DNA of 33,144 bases from Bifidobacterium cuniculi (GCF_000741575.1 NZ_JGYV01000014.1:1-33144); one strand, 5' to 3'. Positions 8,709-18,669 are shown, numbered from the stretch's first letter. Program-made: numbers and translations. Notes: generated by a model not told the origin, from the sequence alone.

Positions 8709-10800
8709 CCAATCCGTTCCCACCCCACACGCGGACCAGCACGTCGAGGAACTGTACATCCGCACCCTCGAACCCGAGGAGGCCCGTGACAGGAAGTGCA
8801 CCCGCCGACCGTGGCCATGGTGGGCGTACGCCATCGCCTTCATCCTCGTGGACATCCTCGCACTGGCCATCCTGCAGCAGGGGGTGACGCAAACCTCCAC
8901 CCGCATCCAGCTGTCGAGCTCGCTCGACAGCCTGTGGACGATGGTCGAGAAGATGGGCCAGGGCAACTTCGTGTTCCTGCTCAACATCGTCATCATCGCC
9001 ATCATCTACGTCATCCTGCTCATGGCCACCAACCGGTTCTGGATCGCCTCGGGCATCCTGCTCACCGTCGCCACGGGCATCGCCGCGGCGGAACACCTCA
9101 AGATCAGTGCACGCTACGAGGTCATCCTGCCGAGCGACCTGAACTTCCTGGGCAGCAACACGGGCGACATCATGAGCTTCCTGCCCGACGGCGCGCCGCT
9201 CGTCATCGGCGCGGCCGCAGCGGTGATCGTCGTCTCCGTCGCGGTGTGCGCGGTGTGCTCGCACTTCGACGGCCGCCACGGCGCCATGGTATGGCATGCC
9301 CCCAGGCCGCTCGGCGCGGCCATCCGCGTCATCGGCGTGCTCGTGCCGGCGCTCCTGCTCGGCGGATACACCATGAGCGTGGGCACCGTGGACTCGTGGG
9401 GATACCAGGTCTCCCGCGGCATGGGGGACATTCCCTCGATGTGGGATTCGGTCTATGACGCCCAACGCAACGGCCCGCTGGTGTCCTTCCTGCGCCAGCT
9501 GGACCCCAAGATCATGGAGCAGCCGGAAGGATACGGCAAGGAGAAGATGGACGAGGTCGCCGCACGCTACGCCAAGGCCGCCGCGTCCATCAACGAGGAC
9601 CGCGACCATACGCTCACCGACAGCACCGTGATCTACGTCCTGTCCGAGTCCTTCTCCGACCCCACGCGCGTGCCCGGCGTCGAACTCAACAAGGATCCCA
9701 TGCCTTTCATCCGCCAGCTCAAGGGGGAGACGACCTCCGGCCTCATGCTGTCCTCGGGCTACGGCGGCGGCACCGCGAACCTCGAGTACATGGGACTGAC
9801 GGGCCTGAGCATGGTCAACTTCGACGAGTCGCTGACCAGTCCCTACCAGCAGGTGCTGCCCACCGCCTGCTGGACGCCGAGCGTGAACCAGCTGTGGGGC
9901 TCGCCGGAGCATTCCATCGGGCTGCACCCCTACGAACCGAGCATGTACTCGCGCGAGACGAACTACGAGAAGCTCGGCTTCTCGCACTTCTACGCGCTCG
10001 AAGGCAAGGACATCATCTCGCATCAGGACAAGATCGACGACTCGCCCTACGTCTCCGACGAGGCGACCTACGAAAGCACCCTCGAGGAGGTGCGCAAGAG
10101 CGAGGACAGCCAGTTCCTGCAGGTGATCACCATGCAGAACCACATGCCCTACAACGACTGGTACGCCGACAATGACTTCGAGGTGACCGACTCCTCCGAC
10201 TCGACCGCAGCGATGACCGACACGGAGAAGGAATCCCTGCGCACCTACGCCAAGGGCATGGAACTGACCGACGAGGCGACCAAGGAGTTCCTCGAGCAGC
10301 TCGACGGCATCGACAAGCCCGTGACGGTGGTGTTCTACGGCGACCACCTGCCCGGCATCTACACGACCGCCGGCGCCGACTCGTCGAACTCGCTCGCCCT
10401 GCACCTGACCGACTACTTCATCTGGTCGAACAAGGCGAGCGAAAAGAACGGCGTGAGCAACACGACGGACGACTCGAACGTCTACTCGTCGCCCAACTTC
10501 TTCATTGCGCAGGCCGCCGACCAGATGCACGCCAAGGTGTCCCCGTACCTGGCCTTCCTGACCGAACTGCACACGCGCATCGCCGCCATGGAGCCGCCGG
10601 TGGTGAACACCATCCAGGGCTGGGACCGCATCCCCGAAGGCCAGCCCATCTACCTGGACGCCGACGGCCAGCCGATGAGCGAAGCGGACATGGACGCCGA
10701 GACCAGGCAGATGCTCGAGGACTACAAGCTCATCCAATACGACATCGTGGCCGGCGACAACTACCTCAAGGAGACGGATTTCATGACGCTGCCCGACTGA
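8698..10800 (+). CDS. Lipoteichoic acid synthase-like sulfatase-fold membrane protein (LtaS family)
   Basis: 700 residues. Five membrane helices at about 41-61, 91-112, 114-133, 167-188 and 205-226 precede an extracellular alkaline-phosphatase/sulfatase domain. The nucleophile Thr359 lies in YGGGTANLE. Metal ligands match LtaS: Glu318 in LSESFSD, and Asp549-His550 in FYGDHLPG. LtaS enzymes polymerise glycerol phosphate from phosphatidylglycerol on the outer face of the membrane. An in-frame ATG at 8689 is possible, but GGAG spacing favours 8698. The C-terminal ~100 residues beyond the catalytic core are acidic. Substrate assignment to glycerol phosphate is by family only. Confidence 0.85.
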   Translation: MSDDQSVPTPHADQHVEELYIRTLEPEEARDRKCTRRPWPWWAYAIAFILVDILALAILQQGVTQTSTRIQLSSSLDSLWTMVEKMGQGNFVFLLNIVIIAIIYVILLMATNRFWIASGILLTVATGIAAAEHLKISARYEVILPSDLNFLGSNTGDIMSFLPDGAPLVIGAAAAVIVVSVAVCAVCSHFDGRHGAMVWHAPRPLGAAIRVIGVLVPALLLGGYTMSVGTVDSWGYQVSRGMGDIPSMWDSVYDAQRNGPLVSFLRQLDPKIMEQPEGYGKEKMDEVAARYAKAAASINEDRDHTLTDSTVIYVLSESFSDPTRVPGVELNKDPMPFIRQLKGETTSGLMLSSGYGGGTANLEYMGLTGLSMVNFDESLTSPYQQVLPTACWTPSVNQLWGSPEHSIGLHPYEPSMYSRETNYEKLGFSHFYALEGKDIISHQDKIDDSPYVSDEATYESTLEEVRKSEDSQFLQVITMQNHMPYNDWYADNDFEVTDSSDSTAAMTDTEKESLRTYAKGMELTDEATKEFLEQLDGIDKPVTVVFYGDHLPGIYTTAGADSSNSLALHLTDYFIWSNKASEKNGVSNTTDDSNVYSSPNFFIAQAADQMHAKVSPYLAFLTELHTRIAAMEPPVVNTIQGWDRIPEGQPIYLDADGQPMSEADMDAETRQMLEDYKLIQYDIVAGDNYLKETDFMTLPD

Positions 10801-10904
10801 CGGCTGTTTCCCCACCGTGAACATGGGCCGCGGCCCGTGCCGTCCCCGCCGAAGATGGAGGGGCGGCGCGGGCTGCGGCGCGTATGGCATAGGGAAGGTG
10901 AGAC
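10801..10904. terminator. GC-rich hairpins after the LTA synthase gene
   Basis: The spacer holds a short palindrome (GGGCCGCGGCCC at 10826-10837) and an imperfect GCCGTCCCC / GGGGCGGC pair. There is no T-run, so termination is uncertain. GAAGGTGAG directly before 10905 is the ribosome site of the next gene. Confidence 0.3.
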
Positions 10905-11747
10905 ATGTTCTTCGACTACGGTGACCTGAGGCTGCACTACGAGACCTTCGGCGAGGGCGAACCGATGCTCATGGTCCATGGGATGGGCTGCGACCTGCGT
11001 CTCATGACCGACTGCATGGAGCCCGTCTTCGCGTCCTTGGGGGAGAGGGCCTCCTGGCGTCGTGTCTACATGGACCTGCCGGGCATGGGACGGTCGAACG
11101 CGCCCCTGGACTTCGCCAGCGCCGATCGTGTCCTCGAGGCGCTTCTCGCCTTCGCCGACGCCGAGGCAGGCAAGCGGTTCGCCCTGGTGGGGGAGTCCTA
11201 CGGCGGCTACCTGTCCCGTGGCATCCTTGCCAAGAGGCCCGATGCCGTGACCGGCCTCATGCTCATCTGCCCGGTGGTCAAGCCGGACCGGTTCGAGCGC
11301 GACCTGCCCGGGCAGGTCGCCCGCTTCGACGACCCGACCTACCTGGATTCGCTCACCCCGCAGGACCGGCAACGCTTCACGGACGCCTTCGTCATCGCCG
11401 ACGCACGCACCCACCGCCGCTACATCGACGCCCTGCGCAATGGCGTGGAACGCGCCGACCGAGCCTTCCTGCACGCGTTATCCCAGCACTACGCACTGTC
11501 CTTCGACGTGGATGCCGCCATCGCCGCTGCCGGTTTCGACCGTCCTTCGCTGATCGTGGCGGGCCACCAGGACCACACGGTGGGCTTCCACGATGCGATG
11601 CGTCTGCTGGACGCCTATCCGCGTGCCACCTTCGCCCTGCTGGACGAGGCCGGGCACAACGCCCAGATCGAGCGTGATGCCCTCTTTGGCGCCCTGGCGC
11701 GCGACTGGCTGCAGCGGATGGCCGGACCGCTTGCCTCCCGCCCGTAG
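10905..11747 (+). CDS. Alpha/beta-fold hydrolase
   Basis: 280 residues with a complete Ser-Asp-His triad: Ser98 in the GESYGG nucleophile elbow, Asp223 in VAGHQDHTVG, and His251 in DEAGHNAQIE. The oxyanion-hole region is VHGMGCD near residue 25. The cap segment around residues 125-195 is helical and charged. There is no signal peptide, so it acts in the cytoplasm. The family covers esterases, lipases, haloperoxidase-like and C-C hydrolases, and no motif here fixes a substrate. It stands alone between hairpins. GAAGGTGAG precedes the ATG. Confidence 0.85.
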   Translation: MFFDYGDLRLHYETFGEGEPMLMVHGMGCDLRLMTDCMEPVFASLGERASWRRVYMDLPGMGRSNAPLDFASADRVLEALLAFADAEAGKRFALVGESYGGYLSRGILAKRPDAVTGLMLICPVVKPDRFERDLPGQVARFDDPTYLDSLTPQDRQRFTDAFVIADARTHRRYIDALRNGVERADRAFLHALSQHYALSFDVDAAIAAAGFDRPSLIVAGHQDHTVGFHDAMRLLDAYPRATFALLDEAGHNAQIERDALFGALARDWLQRMAGPLASRP

Positions 11748-11755
11748 CGCCGGGT

Positions 11756-11831
11756 TTCCTGTGTGGTGGGGCCCTCTTAGGAATCTCTCGTTTTCCCGTG
11801 ATATTTCTAAGCGGGCCCCACCACACAGGAA
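11756..11831. terminator. Long hairpin with conserved loop motif after the hydrolase gene
   Basis: Arms 11756-11780 and 11807-11831 pair over 25 positions with one mismatch (CCTGTGTGGTGGGGCCC is the core). The 26-base loop, 11781-11806, contains CTCTCGTTTTCCCGTGA, the motif found at other gene ends in the window. It lies nine bases after the hydrolase stop, which suits a terminator, although no T-run follows the stem. Confidence 0.75.
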
Positions 11832-11949
11832 CCGATCCCCGTACCACATCGTGGGCCTCGGATGCCCACATCATGGCTGGTCCATCATGTGAACCGGCTC
11901 CTTGCGGCCGAATGACCGGAATACCACGCCATCGGCACGGTACGGCGAC

Positions 11950-11978
11950 TTGGTGATGTAGTCGCCGCTTGCTACTGT
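11950..11978 (+). promoter_or_regulatory. Candidate promoter of the purF-purM-purD genes
   Basis: TTGGTG at 11950-11955, 17 bases, TACTGT at 11973-11978, about 49 bases before the purF start. The hexamers match the housekeeping consensus only in part. I saw no purine riboswitch or clear PurR-type box in 11832-12026. Confidence 0.4.
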
Positions 11979-12026
11979 TTATCCCGTAGCGAATCCCTCG
12001 GTCTTCTATCCGGAAGGAGCTTCGGC

Positions 12027-13577
12027 TTGTCTGCTGAACTCGAAGAGATCCACGAAGAATGCGGCATTTTCGGCGTCTGGGGACATCCCGACGCAGCCCG
12101 CCTCACCTATTTCGGACTGCACGCCCTGCAACACCGCGGCCAGGAAGGCGCAGGCATCGTATCCAACGACCACGGCCACCTCATCGGCCACCGCGGATTG
12201 GGGCTGCTCACCCAGGTCTTCTCCGACGAGAAGGACATCGCCAAGCTCACCGGCGAACACGCCATCGGCCACGTGCGCTACGCCACGGCCGGCTCCGGCG
12301 GCATCGACAACATTCAGCCTTTCGTCTTCCGCTTCCATGACGGCGACATGGCCCTGTGCCACAACGGCAACCTCACCAACTGCCCGTCCCTGCGCCGTGC
12401 TCTGGAGGACGAGGGTGCCATCTTCCACTCGAATTCGGACACCGAGGTGCTCATGCACCTCATCCGCCGCTCCGTGCGCACCGGCATCATCGACAAGCTC
12501 CAGGAGGCGCTCAACACGGTGCACGGTGGCTTCGCCTACCTCATCATGACCGAGCACGAGATGATCGGTGCACTCGACCCCAACGGATTCCGCCCGCTGT
12601 CGCTGGGCCGCATGAAGAACGGCGCCTACGTGCTCGCCTCCGAGACCTGCGCGCTCGACGTGGTGGGCGCTGAACGCATCCGCGACATCCAGCCCGGCGA
12701 GATGATCGTGATCGACGACTCCGGCTACCGCGCCCTCACCTACACGAGCAACACCCAGCTGTCCATCTGCTCGATGGAATACATCTACTTCGCCCGCCCC
12801 GACTCCGACATCTACGGCGTGAACGTACACTCAGCCCGCAAGCGCATGGGCGCCAAGCTCGCCGAGGAATCCCCCGTCGAAGCGGACATGGTCATCGGTG
12901 TGCCCAATTCGTCGCTGTCCGCCGCCTCCGGCTACGCCGAGGCAGCCGGCCTGCCCAACGAGATGGGCCTGATCAAGAACCAGTACGTGGCCCGCACCTT
13001 CATCCAGCCCACGCAGGAACTGCGCGAACAGGGCGTGCGCATGAAGCTCTCCGCCGTCAAGAGCGTCGTCAAGGGCAAGCGCGTCATCGTCATCGACGAC
13101 TCCATCGTGCGCGGCACCACCTCCAAGCGCATCGTCACCCTCCTCAAGGAGGCCGGCGCCGCCGAGGTGCACATGCGCATCAGCTCGCCGCCGCTGAAAT
13201 ACCCCTGCTTCTACGGCATCGACATCTCCACCACGCAGGAGCTCATCGCCGCCAAGAAGTCGGTGGAGGAGATCCGCGAGTTCATCGGCGCCGACTCCCT
13301 GGCCTTCCTGTCCGTCGACGGCCTCATCGACTCCATCGGACTGAACGCCGACGCCCCCTACGGCGGCTTGTGCGTGGCGTACTTCAACGGCGACTACCCA
13401 ACCGCGCTGGACGACTACGAGCAGGACTTCCTCGACTCGCTCACCCCGGACGACCGCGTGAGCCTGCCCGGCTACGACGGCCGTGAGACGATGTACGAAG
13501 GCACCCAGTTCGTGCACCATCCCCACGGACAGCACGCCGGCACCGCCCCCACCGAGTATTGCATCGCCAACGAATAA
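12027..13577 (+). CDS. purF: Amidophosphoribosyltransferase
   Basis: 516 residues, starting with TTG at 12027 behind GGAAGGAGC. It makes phosphoribosylamine from PRPP and glutamine, the first committed step of purine synthesis. An 11-residue propeptide precedes Cys12, the glutaminase nucleophile in [10 protein letters not shown]. The glutaminase domain fills about 12-235. The PRTase domain follows with the PRPP loop [14 protein letters not shown]. It resembles the Fe-S-containing Bacillus type: CSMEYIYF and YPCFYGID keep two cluster cysteines. At the usual C-x-x-C the sequence is GLCVAYF, so the last ligand is Tyr. The C-terminus has an extra ~70 residues. First gene of purF-purM-purD. Confidence 0.97.
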   Translation: MSAELEEIHEECGIFGVWGHPDAARLTYFGLHALQHRGQEGAGIVSNDHGHLIGHRGLGLLTQVFSDEKDIAKLTGEHAIGHVRYATAGSGGIDNIQPFVFRFHDGDMALCHNGNLTNCPSLRRALEDEGAIFHSNSDTEVLMHLIRRSVRTGIIDKLQEALNTVHGGFAYLIMTEHEMIGALDPNGFRPLSLGRMKNGAYVLASETCALDVVGAERIRDIQPGEMIVIDDSGYRALTYTSNTQLSICSMEYIYFARPDSDIYGVNVHSARKRMGAKLAEESPVEADMVIGVPNSSLSAASGYAEAAGLPNEMGLIKNQYVARTFIQPTQELREQGVRMKLSAVKSVVKGKRVIVIDDSIVRGTTSKRIVTLLKEAGAAEVHMRISSPPLKYPCFYGIDISTTQELIAAKKSVEEIREFIGADSLAFLSVDGLIDSIGLNADAPYGGLCVAYFNGDYPTALDDYEQDFLDSLTPDDRVSLPGYDGRETMYEGTQFVHHPHGQHAGTAPTEYCIANE

Positions 13578-13613
13578 GCCACCAGCACCACCCAACCCCA
13601 GGAAAGGTCAACC

Positions 13614-14648
13614 ATGCCCCAAAGCTATGAGAACGCCGGCGTCAGCGTCGAGGCGGGATACGAGGTCGTCAGGCGCATCAAGTCGCATGTCGCACGCACC
13701 AACCGCCCCGGGGTCGTCTCCGGCATCGGCGGGTTCGGCGGCCTCTTCGACCTCGCGTCACTGAACTACCGCGAACCCGTGCTCATCTCCGGCACCGACG
13801 GCGTGGGCACCAAGCTCGTCATCGCCAAGCTCATGGACAAGCACGACACCATCGGCGTCGACTGCGTGGCCATGTGCGTCAACGACGTCGTCGCCCAAGG
13901 CGCCCAGCCGCTCTTCTTCCTCGACTACATCGCCTGCGGCAAGAACGAGCCGGCGGTGCTCGAGCAGGTCGTCGCCGGCGTGGCCGACGGCTGCGTGCAG
14001 GCAGGCGCCGCGCTCATCGGCGGCGAGACCGCGGAGATGCCGGGCATGTACGACGCGGACGAGTACGACCTCGCCGGCTTCACCGTCGGCTGCGCGGAAC
14101 GCTCCGCGATTGTCGACGGCTCGGCCATCGCCGAGGGCGACGTGCTCATCGGCCTGCCGTCCACCGGCGTGCACTCCAACGGCTTCTCCCTGGTGCGCAA
14201 GGCGCTCTTCGAGCAGGCCGGCTACGACGTGCACACGCGCCTGCCCGAGCTCGGCGACCGCGAGCTGGGCGACGTGCTGCTCACCCCCACCAAGATCTAC
14301 GTGAACGCGCTCATGCCGCTCTTCGAGGTGGGCATCGTGCACGGCGTCGCGCACATCACTGGCGGCGGCTTCATCGAGAACGTGCCGCGCATGCTGCCCG
14401 ACGGCCTGGCGGCGCGCATCGAGCTCGACTCTTGGCCCGAACCGGCGATCTTCGACGTGATTGAGCGAGCCGGCGACATCGACCACCTGGAGATGTACAA
14501 CATCTTCAACATGGGTATCGGCATGGTCGTGGCCGTCCCCGCCGACCGCGCGGACGAGGCGATGAACCTGCTCGACCATGCCGGTGAGCTCGGCTACCGC
14601 ATCGGCGGCGTCGTGGCCAAGACGGACGAGGACGTGGAACTGCGCTAG
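13614..14648 (+). CDS. purM: Phosphoribosylformylglycinamidine cyclo-ligase (AIR synthetase)
   Basis: 344 residues, the normal length. It closes the imidazole ring, converting FGAM to AIR with ATP, step 5 of purine synthesis. Family landmarks: [10 protein letters not shown] near residue 60, [33 protein letters not shown], and [16 protein letters not shown]. The C-terminal region has [16 protein letters not shown] and IFNMGIGMV. The ATG has AGGAAAGG upstream and lies 36 bases after purF, so the two are co-transcribed. Confidence 0.97.
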   Translation: MPQSYENAGVSVEAGYEVVRRIKSHVARTNRPGVVSGIGGFGGLFDLASLNYREPVLISGTDGVGTKLVIAKLMDKHDTIGVDCVAMCVNDVVAQGAQPLFFLDYIACGKNEPAVLEQVVAGVADGCVQAGAALIGGETAEMPGMYDADEYDLAGFTVGCAERSAIVDGSAIAEGDVLIGLPSTGVHSNGFSLVRKALFEQAGYDVHTRLPELGDRELGDVLLTPTKIYVNALMPLFEVGIVHGVAHITGGGFIENVPRMLPDGLAARIELDSWPEPAIFDVIERAGDIDHLEMYNIFNMGIGMVVAVPADRADEAMNLLDHAGELGYRIGGVVAKTDEDVELR

Positions 14649-14693
14649 GGTTCCCCTATTTTTCACCATCCGAGTGAAAGGACAACAAGAGAG

Positions 14694-15962
14694 ATGAAGG
14701 TTCTGGTCATCGGGTCAGGCGCGCGCGAGCATGCCATCGCCCATACGCTGCTGCGCGGCGGCAGCGTGGACGAGGTCATCGTGGCCCCCGGCAATCCCGG
14801 CATGGAGCTCGACGAGGGCATCCGCACCATGCAGCTCAACCCCTCCAACCAGGCGGCGCTCATCGACTTCGCGCGCAACAACGACATTGACTGGGTCTTC
14901 GTGGGCCCCGAGGTGCCGCTCATCGAGGGCATCGTCGACGCCTTCGCCGACGCCGGCATCCCCGCCTTCGGCCCCGGCAAGGCGGCCGCGCAGATCGAGG
15001 GGTCCAAGGACTTCGCCAAGAGGCTCATGGACCGCTATGGCATCCCCACCGCCGCCTACCGCACCTTCGAGGAGTTCGAGCCGGCCGTGGCCTACGTGCG
15101 CGGGCACGGCACGCCGATCGTGGTCAAGGCCGACGGCCTGGCCGCCGGCAAGGGCGTGACCGTGGCCATGGACGAGGACAGCGCCCTGGCCGCCCTGCAC
15201 GACATCTTCGTGGACCACCGCTTCGGAAGCGCCGGCGCACGCGTGGTGATCGAGGACTTCCTCGAGGGTCAGGAGTTCTCCCTCATGAGCTTCGTGAACG
15301 GCACCGAGTTCTGGTCCATGCCCATCAGCCAGGACCACAAGCGCGCCTACGACAACGACGAAGGCCCCAATACCGGCGGCATGGGTGCCTACAGCCCCGT
15401 TCCGCAGATTGGCGACGACGTGGTGGATCAGGCCATCGCAACCATTATCAAGCCTACCGTCGAGGCCATGGCCGCCGAGGGGACGCCATTCACCGGCATC
15501 CTCTACGCCGGCCTCATCGCCACCGCGGACGGCCCGAAGGTCATCGAGTTCAACGCCCGCTTCGGTGATCCGGAGACCGAGGTCGTGCTGCCCAAGCTCA
15601 CCAGCGACCTGGGTGCCGCCGTCAAGGCGATCCTGGACGGCCGGACGCCCGAGTTCACCTGGGACGAGGAGGGCGCCACCCTCGGCGTGGTCCTGGCCTC
15701 CGACGGCTACCCGGGTGACGTGGTCAAGGGCGCGAGGATCCCCGAGATCGAGACCGGCCCCGACGCCCACGTGTTCTATGCGGGCGTGAAGAAGGACGAG
15801 GACGGCAACCTGGTGGCCGACTCGGGCCGCGTGCTCCTCGTGGAGGCCAACGCCCCGAGCATCGCCGACGCGCAGGAGAAGGTCTACGCGATCCTCGACA
15901 ACGTGAACACCGACGGCATGTTCTACCGCCACGACATCGGTGCCAAGGCCCTCATGGGCTGA
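14694..15962 (+). CDS. purD: Phosphoribosylamine-glycine ligase (GAR synthetase)
   Basis: 422 residues, usual length. It joins glycine to the phosphoribosylamine made by PurF, so it is the next step of the pathway. The N-domain begins MKVLVIGSGAREHAI. The ATP-grasp domain has VVKADGLAAGKGVTVA and GPNTGGMGAYSP, and EFNARFGDPETEVVLP carries metal-binding residues. The last ~90 residues are the C-domain. It sits 45 bases after purM with AAAGGA upstream of the ATG. A long hairpin follows the stop. Confidence 0.97.
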   Translation: MKVLVIGSGAREHAIAHTLLRGGSVDEVIVAPGNPGMELDEGIRTMQLNPSNQAALIDFARNNDIDWVFVGPEVPLIEGIVDAFADAGIPAFGPGKAAAQIEGSKDFAKRLMDRYGIPTAAYRTFEEFEPAVAYVRGHGTPIVVKADGLAAGKGVTVAMDEDSALAALHDIFVDHRFGSAGARVVIEDFLEGQEFSLMSFVNGTEFWSMPISQDHKRAYDNDEGPNTGGMGAYSPVPQIGDDVVDQAIATIIKPTVEAMAAEGTPFTGILYAGLIATADGPKVIEFNARFGDPETEVVLPKLTSDLGAAVKAILDGRTPEFTWDEEGATLGVVLASDGYPGDVVKGARIPEIETGPDAHVFYAGVKKDEDGNLVADSGRVLLVEANAPSIADAQEKVYAILDNVNTDGMFYRHDIGAKALMG

Positions 15963-15967
15963 ATGAC

Positions 15968-16093
15968 GCGCGTTGCACACAATGCGCCACTTTGCGTTGT
16001 GCGCGACATGACCTTGGGTCAAACGTTTGAAACGACGAAAAACGTCGCACACAAATGCGGAGTGGTCCCGTTGTGTGCGACGTTTTTCGTCGT
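15968..16093. terminator. Tandem hairpins between convergent purD and MFS genes
   Basis: The main stem pairs 16032-16054 with 16071-16093, 23 bp and perfect, core GACGAAAAACGTCGCACAC, with a 16-base loop. The right arm touches the MFS stop codon at 16093-16095. A weaker imperfect hairpin precedes it (about 15970-16006) with similar TTGCACACAA / TTGTGCGCGA arms. The position suits a bidirectional terminator. Confidence 0.8.
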
Positions 16094-17532
16094 CAGTCTT
16101 CGAGCGTCTCGGGGTTGGGGATGAGGAAGGACAGCGCCAGGGCGAGCGCCGTGAGCACGGCACAGCCGATCATGGCGGAGGCGTACCCCATGGCGGGGCC
16201 GGCGGAGGCGGTGAAGGCGTTCATCACCACGGAGAGGATGGCGAAGCTCAGGCCTGCGCCCAGGTTGAACATGGAGGCGTTCATGCCGGGCAGGTAGCCG
16301 GGGTTGTCCTTCGGGGAGAGCACGATGCCCAGGCCGTTGAGCATGATGTTCACGGTGCCGGCGTAGGTGATGCCCAGGATCATGGACAGTACGAGCGCGG
16401 CCCACACGGACGGCTTGAAGGCCAGATAGATGCCGAAGAGCACGCCGACTGCGGTGAGCAGCAGGCCGCAGCGCAGCACCTTGCGGTAGCCGAACTTGCT
16501 GGCGAGCATGCCGGCGACCGGACCGAACACGAGGCCGAGCAGGGCGTAGGGGGTCAGGGTGCAGAAGGAGACGGTGGACGCGGACAGTCCGACGCCGTTC
16601 TCGGAGTCCTGCGCGAGTTGCGGCACGATGCCGTTCATGATGGCGAAGACGCCGGTCATGGCCACGAGCGTGGTGAGCAGTAGGCCCCAGGTACGGCGCT
16701 GCTTCATGTAGTGCGTGGAGACCAGCGGGTTCTTCTTGTGCTTCTCCACCTGCCAGAACAGGACGAAGAAGACGATGGCGACGACGGCGAGGATGGCGAC
16801 CATGATCCAGTTGGCGTCGGCCAGCTTCTGCACTTCGTTGGTGACCAGGTAGGCGGCCAGGAAGGCGATGCCGAGGCAGAGCACGCCGAGCCAATCCATC
16901 TTCGGCGTCTCGTCGGCGGTGCTTTCGTCGGTGAAGAAGGACACGGCGACCATGCCGACGATGGCGATGCCGGCCATGACCCAGAACACGGAACGGAAAC
17001 CGAAGGAGCCGGCGAGCCAGCCGCCCAGGAGGGCGTCGAGGCCGGCGATGCCGCCGTTGACGGAGGTGAGGATGGCCATGAGCTTGGCGTACTTGGCGTC
17101 CTCGGTGACGCGCACGTGCAGGATGATGAGGCACAGTGGCACCATCGGGCCGGAGGCGCCCTGCAGGATGCGGCCGATCATGAGGACGGTGATGTTCGGT
17201 GCGAGCGCGGAGACGATGCAGCCCGCGGCCGTGGCGAGCAGCATGCCGATGAGCGTCTTCTTGCGGCCTGCGAGGTCGGCCAGGCGGGGCAGGAAGAGCG
17301 AGAAGAGGGCGGCGGCGGTGAAGAACACCGTCTGGCTGAGGTTCACCTGCGTGTCGGTGGTGTTCAGCTGCTTCGCCATGGTCGCCAGGGCCGGCGAGAG
17401 CATGGAGGCGTTGAGCTGGAAGGCGAAGATGGCGACGAGGAGCGCGAACATGAGCGCCACGATGGATTTGCCGCCTTTGTCGAGCATCCGGTCCTTATCG
17501 GGCTTCGGTTGGATTGTCGACGACATGGTCAT
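16093..17532 (-). CDS. MFS transporter, 14-helix drug/H+ antiporter-like
   Basis: 479 residues and very hydrophobic, with about 14 predicted helices, as in the DHA2 group. The MFS loop motif appears as LADLAGRKKTLIG (near residue 85), and RILQGASGPMVPLCL is a motif-B/C-like stretch. The last residues, IPNPETLED, are cytoplasmic. It lies 105 bases behind the nucleoside hydrolase gene on the same strand, so a role in moving a nucleoside, base or ribose-related compound is plausible by context only; the sequence family is more often annotated for drug efflux. Start 17532 follows AGGAAAG; an in-frame ATG at 17526 is an alternative. Confidence 0.85.
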   Translation of the reverse strand: MTMSSTIQPKPDKDRMLDKGGKSIVALMFALLVAIFAFQLNASMLSPALATMAKQLNTTDTQVNLSQTVFFTAAALFSLFLPRLADLAGRKKTLIGMLLATAAGCIVSALAPNITVLMIGRILQGASGPMVPLCLIILHVRVTEDAKYAKLMAILTSVNGGIAGLDALLGGWLAGSFGFRSVFWVMAGIAIVGMVAVSFFTDESTADETPKMDWLGVLCLGIAFLAAYLVTNEVQKLADANWIMVAILAVVAIVFFVLFWQVEKHKKNPLVSTHYMKQRRTWGLLLTTLVAMTGVFAIMNGIVPQLAQDSENGVGLSASTVSFCTLTPYALLGLVFGPVAGMLASKFGYRKVLRCGLLLTAVGVLFGIYLAFKPSVWAALVLSMILGITYAGTVNIMLNGLGIVLSPKDNPGYLPGMNASMFNLGAGLSFAILSVVMNAFTASAGPAMGYASAMIGCAVLTALALALSFLIPNPETLED

Positions 17533-17562
17533 TCATCTCTTTTCTTTCCTGAAGGGGTTGTT

Positions 17563-17598
17563 CCGCAGGCGGGCGGCTTCCTCGCCGCCTGCCTGCGG
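17563..17598 (-). promoter_or_regulatory. Intergenic hairpin between nucleoside hydrolase and MFS genes
   Basis: A 15-bp stem with one mismatch, 17563-17577 with 17584-17598, around loop TTCCTC. There is no T-run after it on the minus strand, so it is more likely an mRNA-processing or attenuating structure inside a two-gene transcript than a full terminator. Confidence 0.55.
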
Positions 17599-17637
17599 GT
17601 GATGGCCGGCTGTGCCGGCGATGGATGGGGATGGGCG

Positions 17638-18579
17638 TCAGCCGAGACGGCGGATGGCGTCGGTGATGAGGTCCCAGAACTTCTGGTGGTCGAGCTTGAC
17701 GGCCACCTGGGTGTGGCATTCCTTCTCGCTCGGCTCGGGGCCGCGCAGGTCGGCCACGGTCATGCCGAGTGTGAGTTCGCCGCGGATCTCCACGTCGAGC
17801 GGGCAGCGGCGGGTGGTCATGACGGTCGGGTCGATCAGGTAGGCGACGGTGCAGGGGTCATGGACCGGTGGGTCGACGAAGTCCTGGTTGGCTTGGTAGG
17901 ACTTGCGGAAGTAGTCCATGAGGCCGGAGACGAAGGTCGCCAGCGGCGTACCGACAGATTCGACCTGCTTCTGCGCGGCGGGCGTGCACAGTGCCTGGTG
18001 GGTCAGGTCGAGGCCGACCATGGTCAGCGGCCAGGGTTCGTTGAAGACGATGTGGGCGGCGTCGGGGTCGACCTTGATGTTGAATTCGGCGACCGCGCTC
18101 CAGTTGCCCACGTGGTAGCCGCCGCCCATGAGGACGACTTCCTTGACGCGGTCGACGATGCGCGGCTCCAGGCGCGCGGCCATGGCGATGTTGGTCAGCG
18201 GACCGGTGGGCACGAGCGTGATGGTCTGCGGCTCGTTGCTCATGATCGTGTCGATGATCCAGTTGACCGCATGCTCCTGCTCGAGCGGACGGGTCGGCTC
18301 GGGCAGTTCGACGCCGTCGAGGCCGGTCTCGCCGTGGATGGAGGCGGCGACTTCCTGCTCGCGGATGAGCGGACGGTCGCAGCCCGCGTAGACGGGAACG
18401 TCGTCGGCGCCGGCCTTGCGCAGCACGGCGCGGGCGTTGTAGGTGACCTTCTCGAGGCTCTGGTTGCCGCCGACGGTGGTGACGCCCAGGAGGTCGATCT
18501 CGGGGTTGCCGAGGGCGAGGAGGATTGCAACGGCGTCGTCATGGCCGGGGTCGCAATCGAGGATGATCTTCTTGCTCAT
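17638..18579 (-). CDS. Nucleoside hydrolase (inosine/uridine-preferring family)
   Basis: 313 residues from the ATG at 18579, which has AAGGAG before it; the frame runs seven codons further up with no ribosome site. The family signature DCDPGHDD (Asp8, Asp10, Asp14, Asp15) binds Ca2+ and ribose. VPTGPLTNIAMA, MGGGYHVGNWSAVAEFN and a C-terminal VHDPCTVAYL complete the active site. These enzymes split nucleosides into base and ribose in the cytoplasm for salvage. Which nucleosides are preferred cannot be told. A LacI-type operator lies upstream, and the MFS gene follows. Confidence 0.92.
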   Translation of the reverse strand: MSKKIILDCDPGHDDAVAILLALGNPEIDLLGVTTVGGNQSLEKVTYNARAVLRKAGADDVPVYAGCDRPLIREQEVAASIHGETGLDGVELPEPTRPLEQEHAVNWIIDTIMSNEPQTITLVPTGPLTNIAMAARLEPRIVDRVKEVVLMGGGYHVGNWSAVAEFNIKVDPDAAHIVFNEPWPLTMVGLDLTHQALCTPAAQKQVESVGTPLATFVSGLMDYFRKSYQANQDFVDPPVHDPCTVAYLIDPTVMTTRRCPLDVEIRGELTLGMTVADLRGPEPSEKECHTQVAVKLDHQKFWDLITDAIRRLG

Positions 18580-18653
18580 GCTGCTCTCCTTTGAACGCAC
18601 GACAGTCTTTTGGGAAGCCGTCGTTGGCTGCCGAGTGAAGGGAAGACCGAGGT

Positions 18654-18669
18654 GCTAAATCGTTTTAAC
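18654..18669 (-). promoter_or_regulatory. LacI-type operator candidate upstream of the nucleoside hydrolase gene
   Basis: TAAATCGTTTTA is an imperfect palindrome with the central CG typical of LacI-family sites, about 75 bases before the start codon. A possible -10 on the minus strand, TATCAT, lies at 18674-18679. No LacI-type regulator is encoded in the window. Confidence 0.45.

Noticed and set aside
8476..10890. Minus-strand extension of the MprF-like frame to 1667 codons
   Set aside because: The extra part is antisense to LTA synthase and has no domain; GAGGAG marks the true start at 8475.
12831..15000. Long minus-strand frames opposite purF, purM and purD
   Set aside because: Shadows of high-GC coding DNA; products are Val/His/Gly/Arg-rich and lack motifs.
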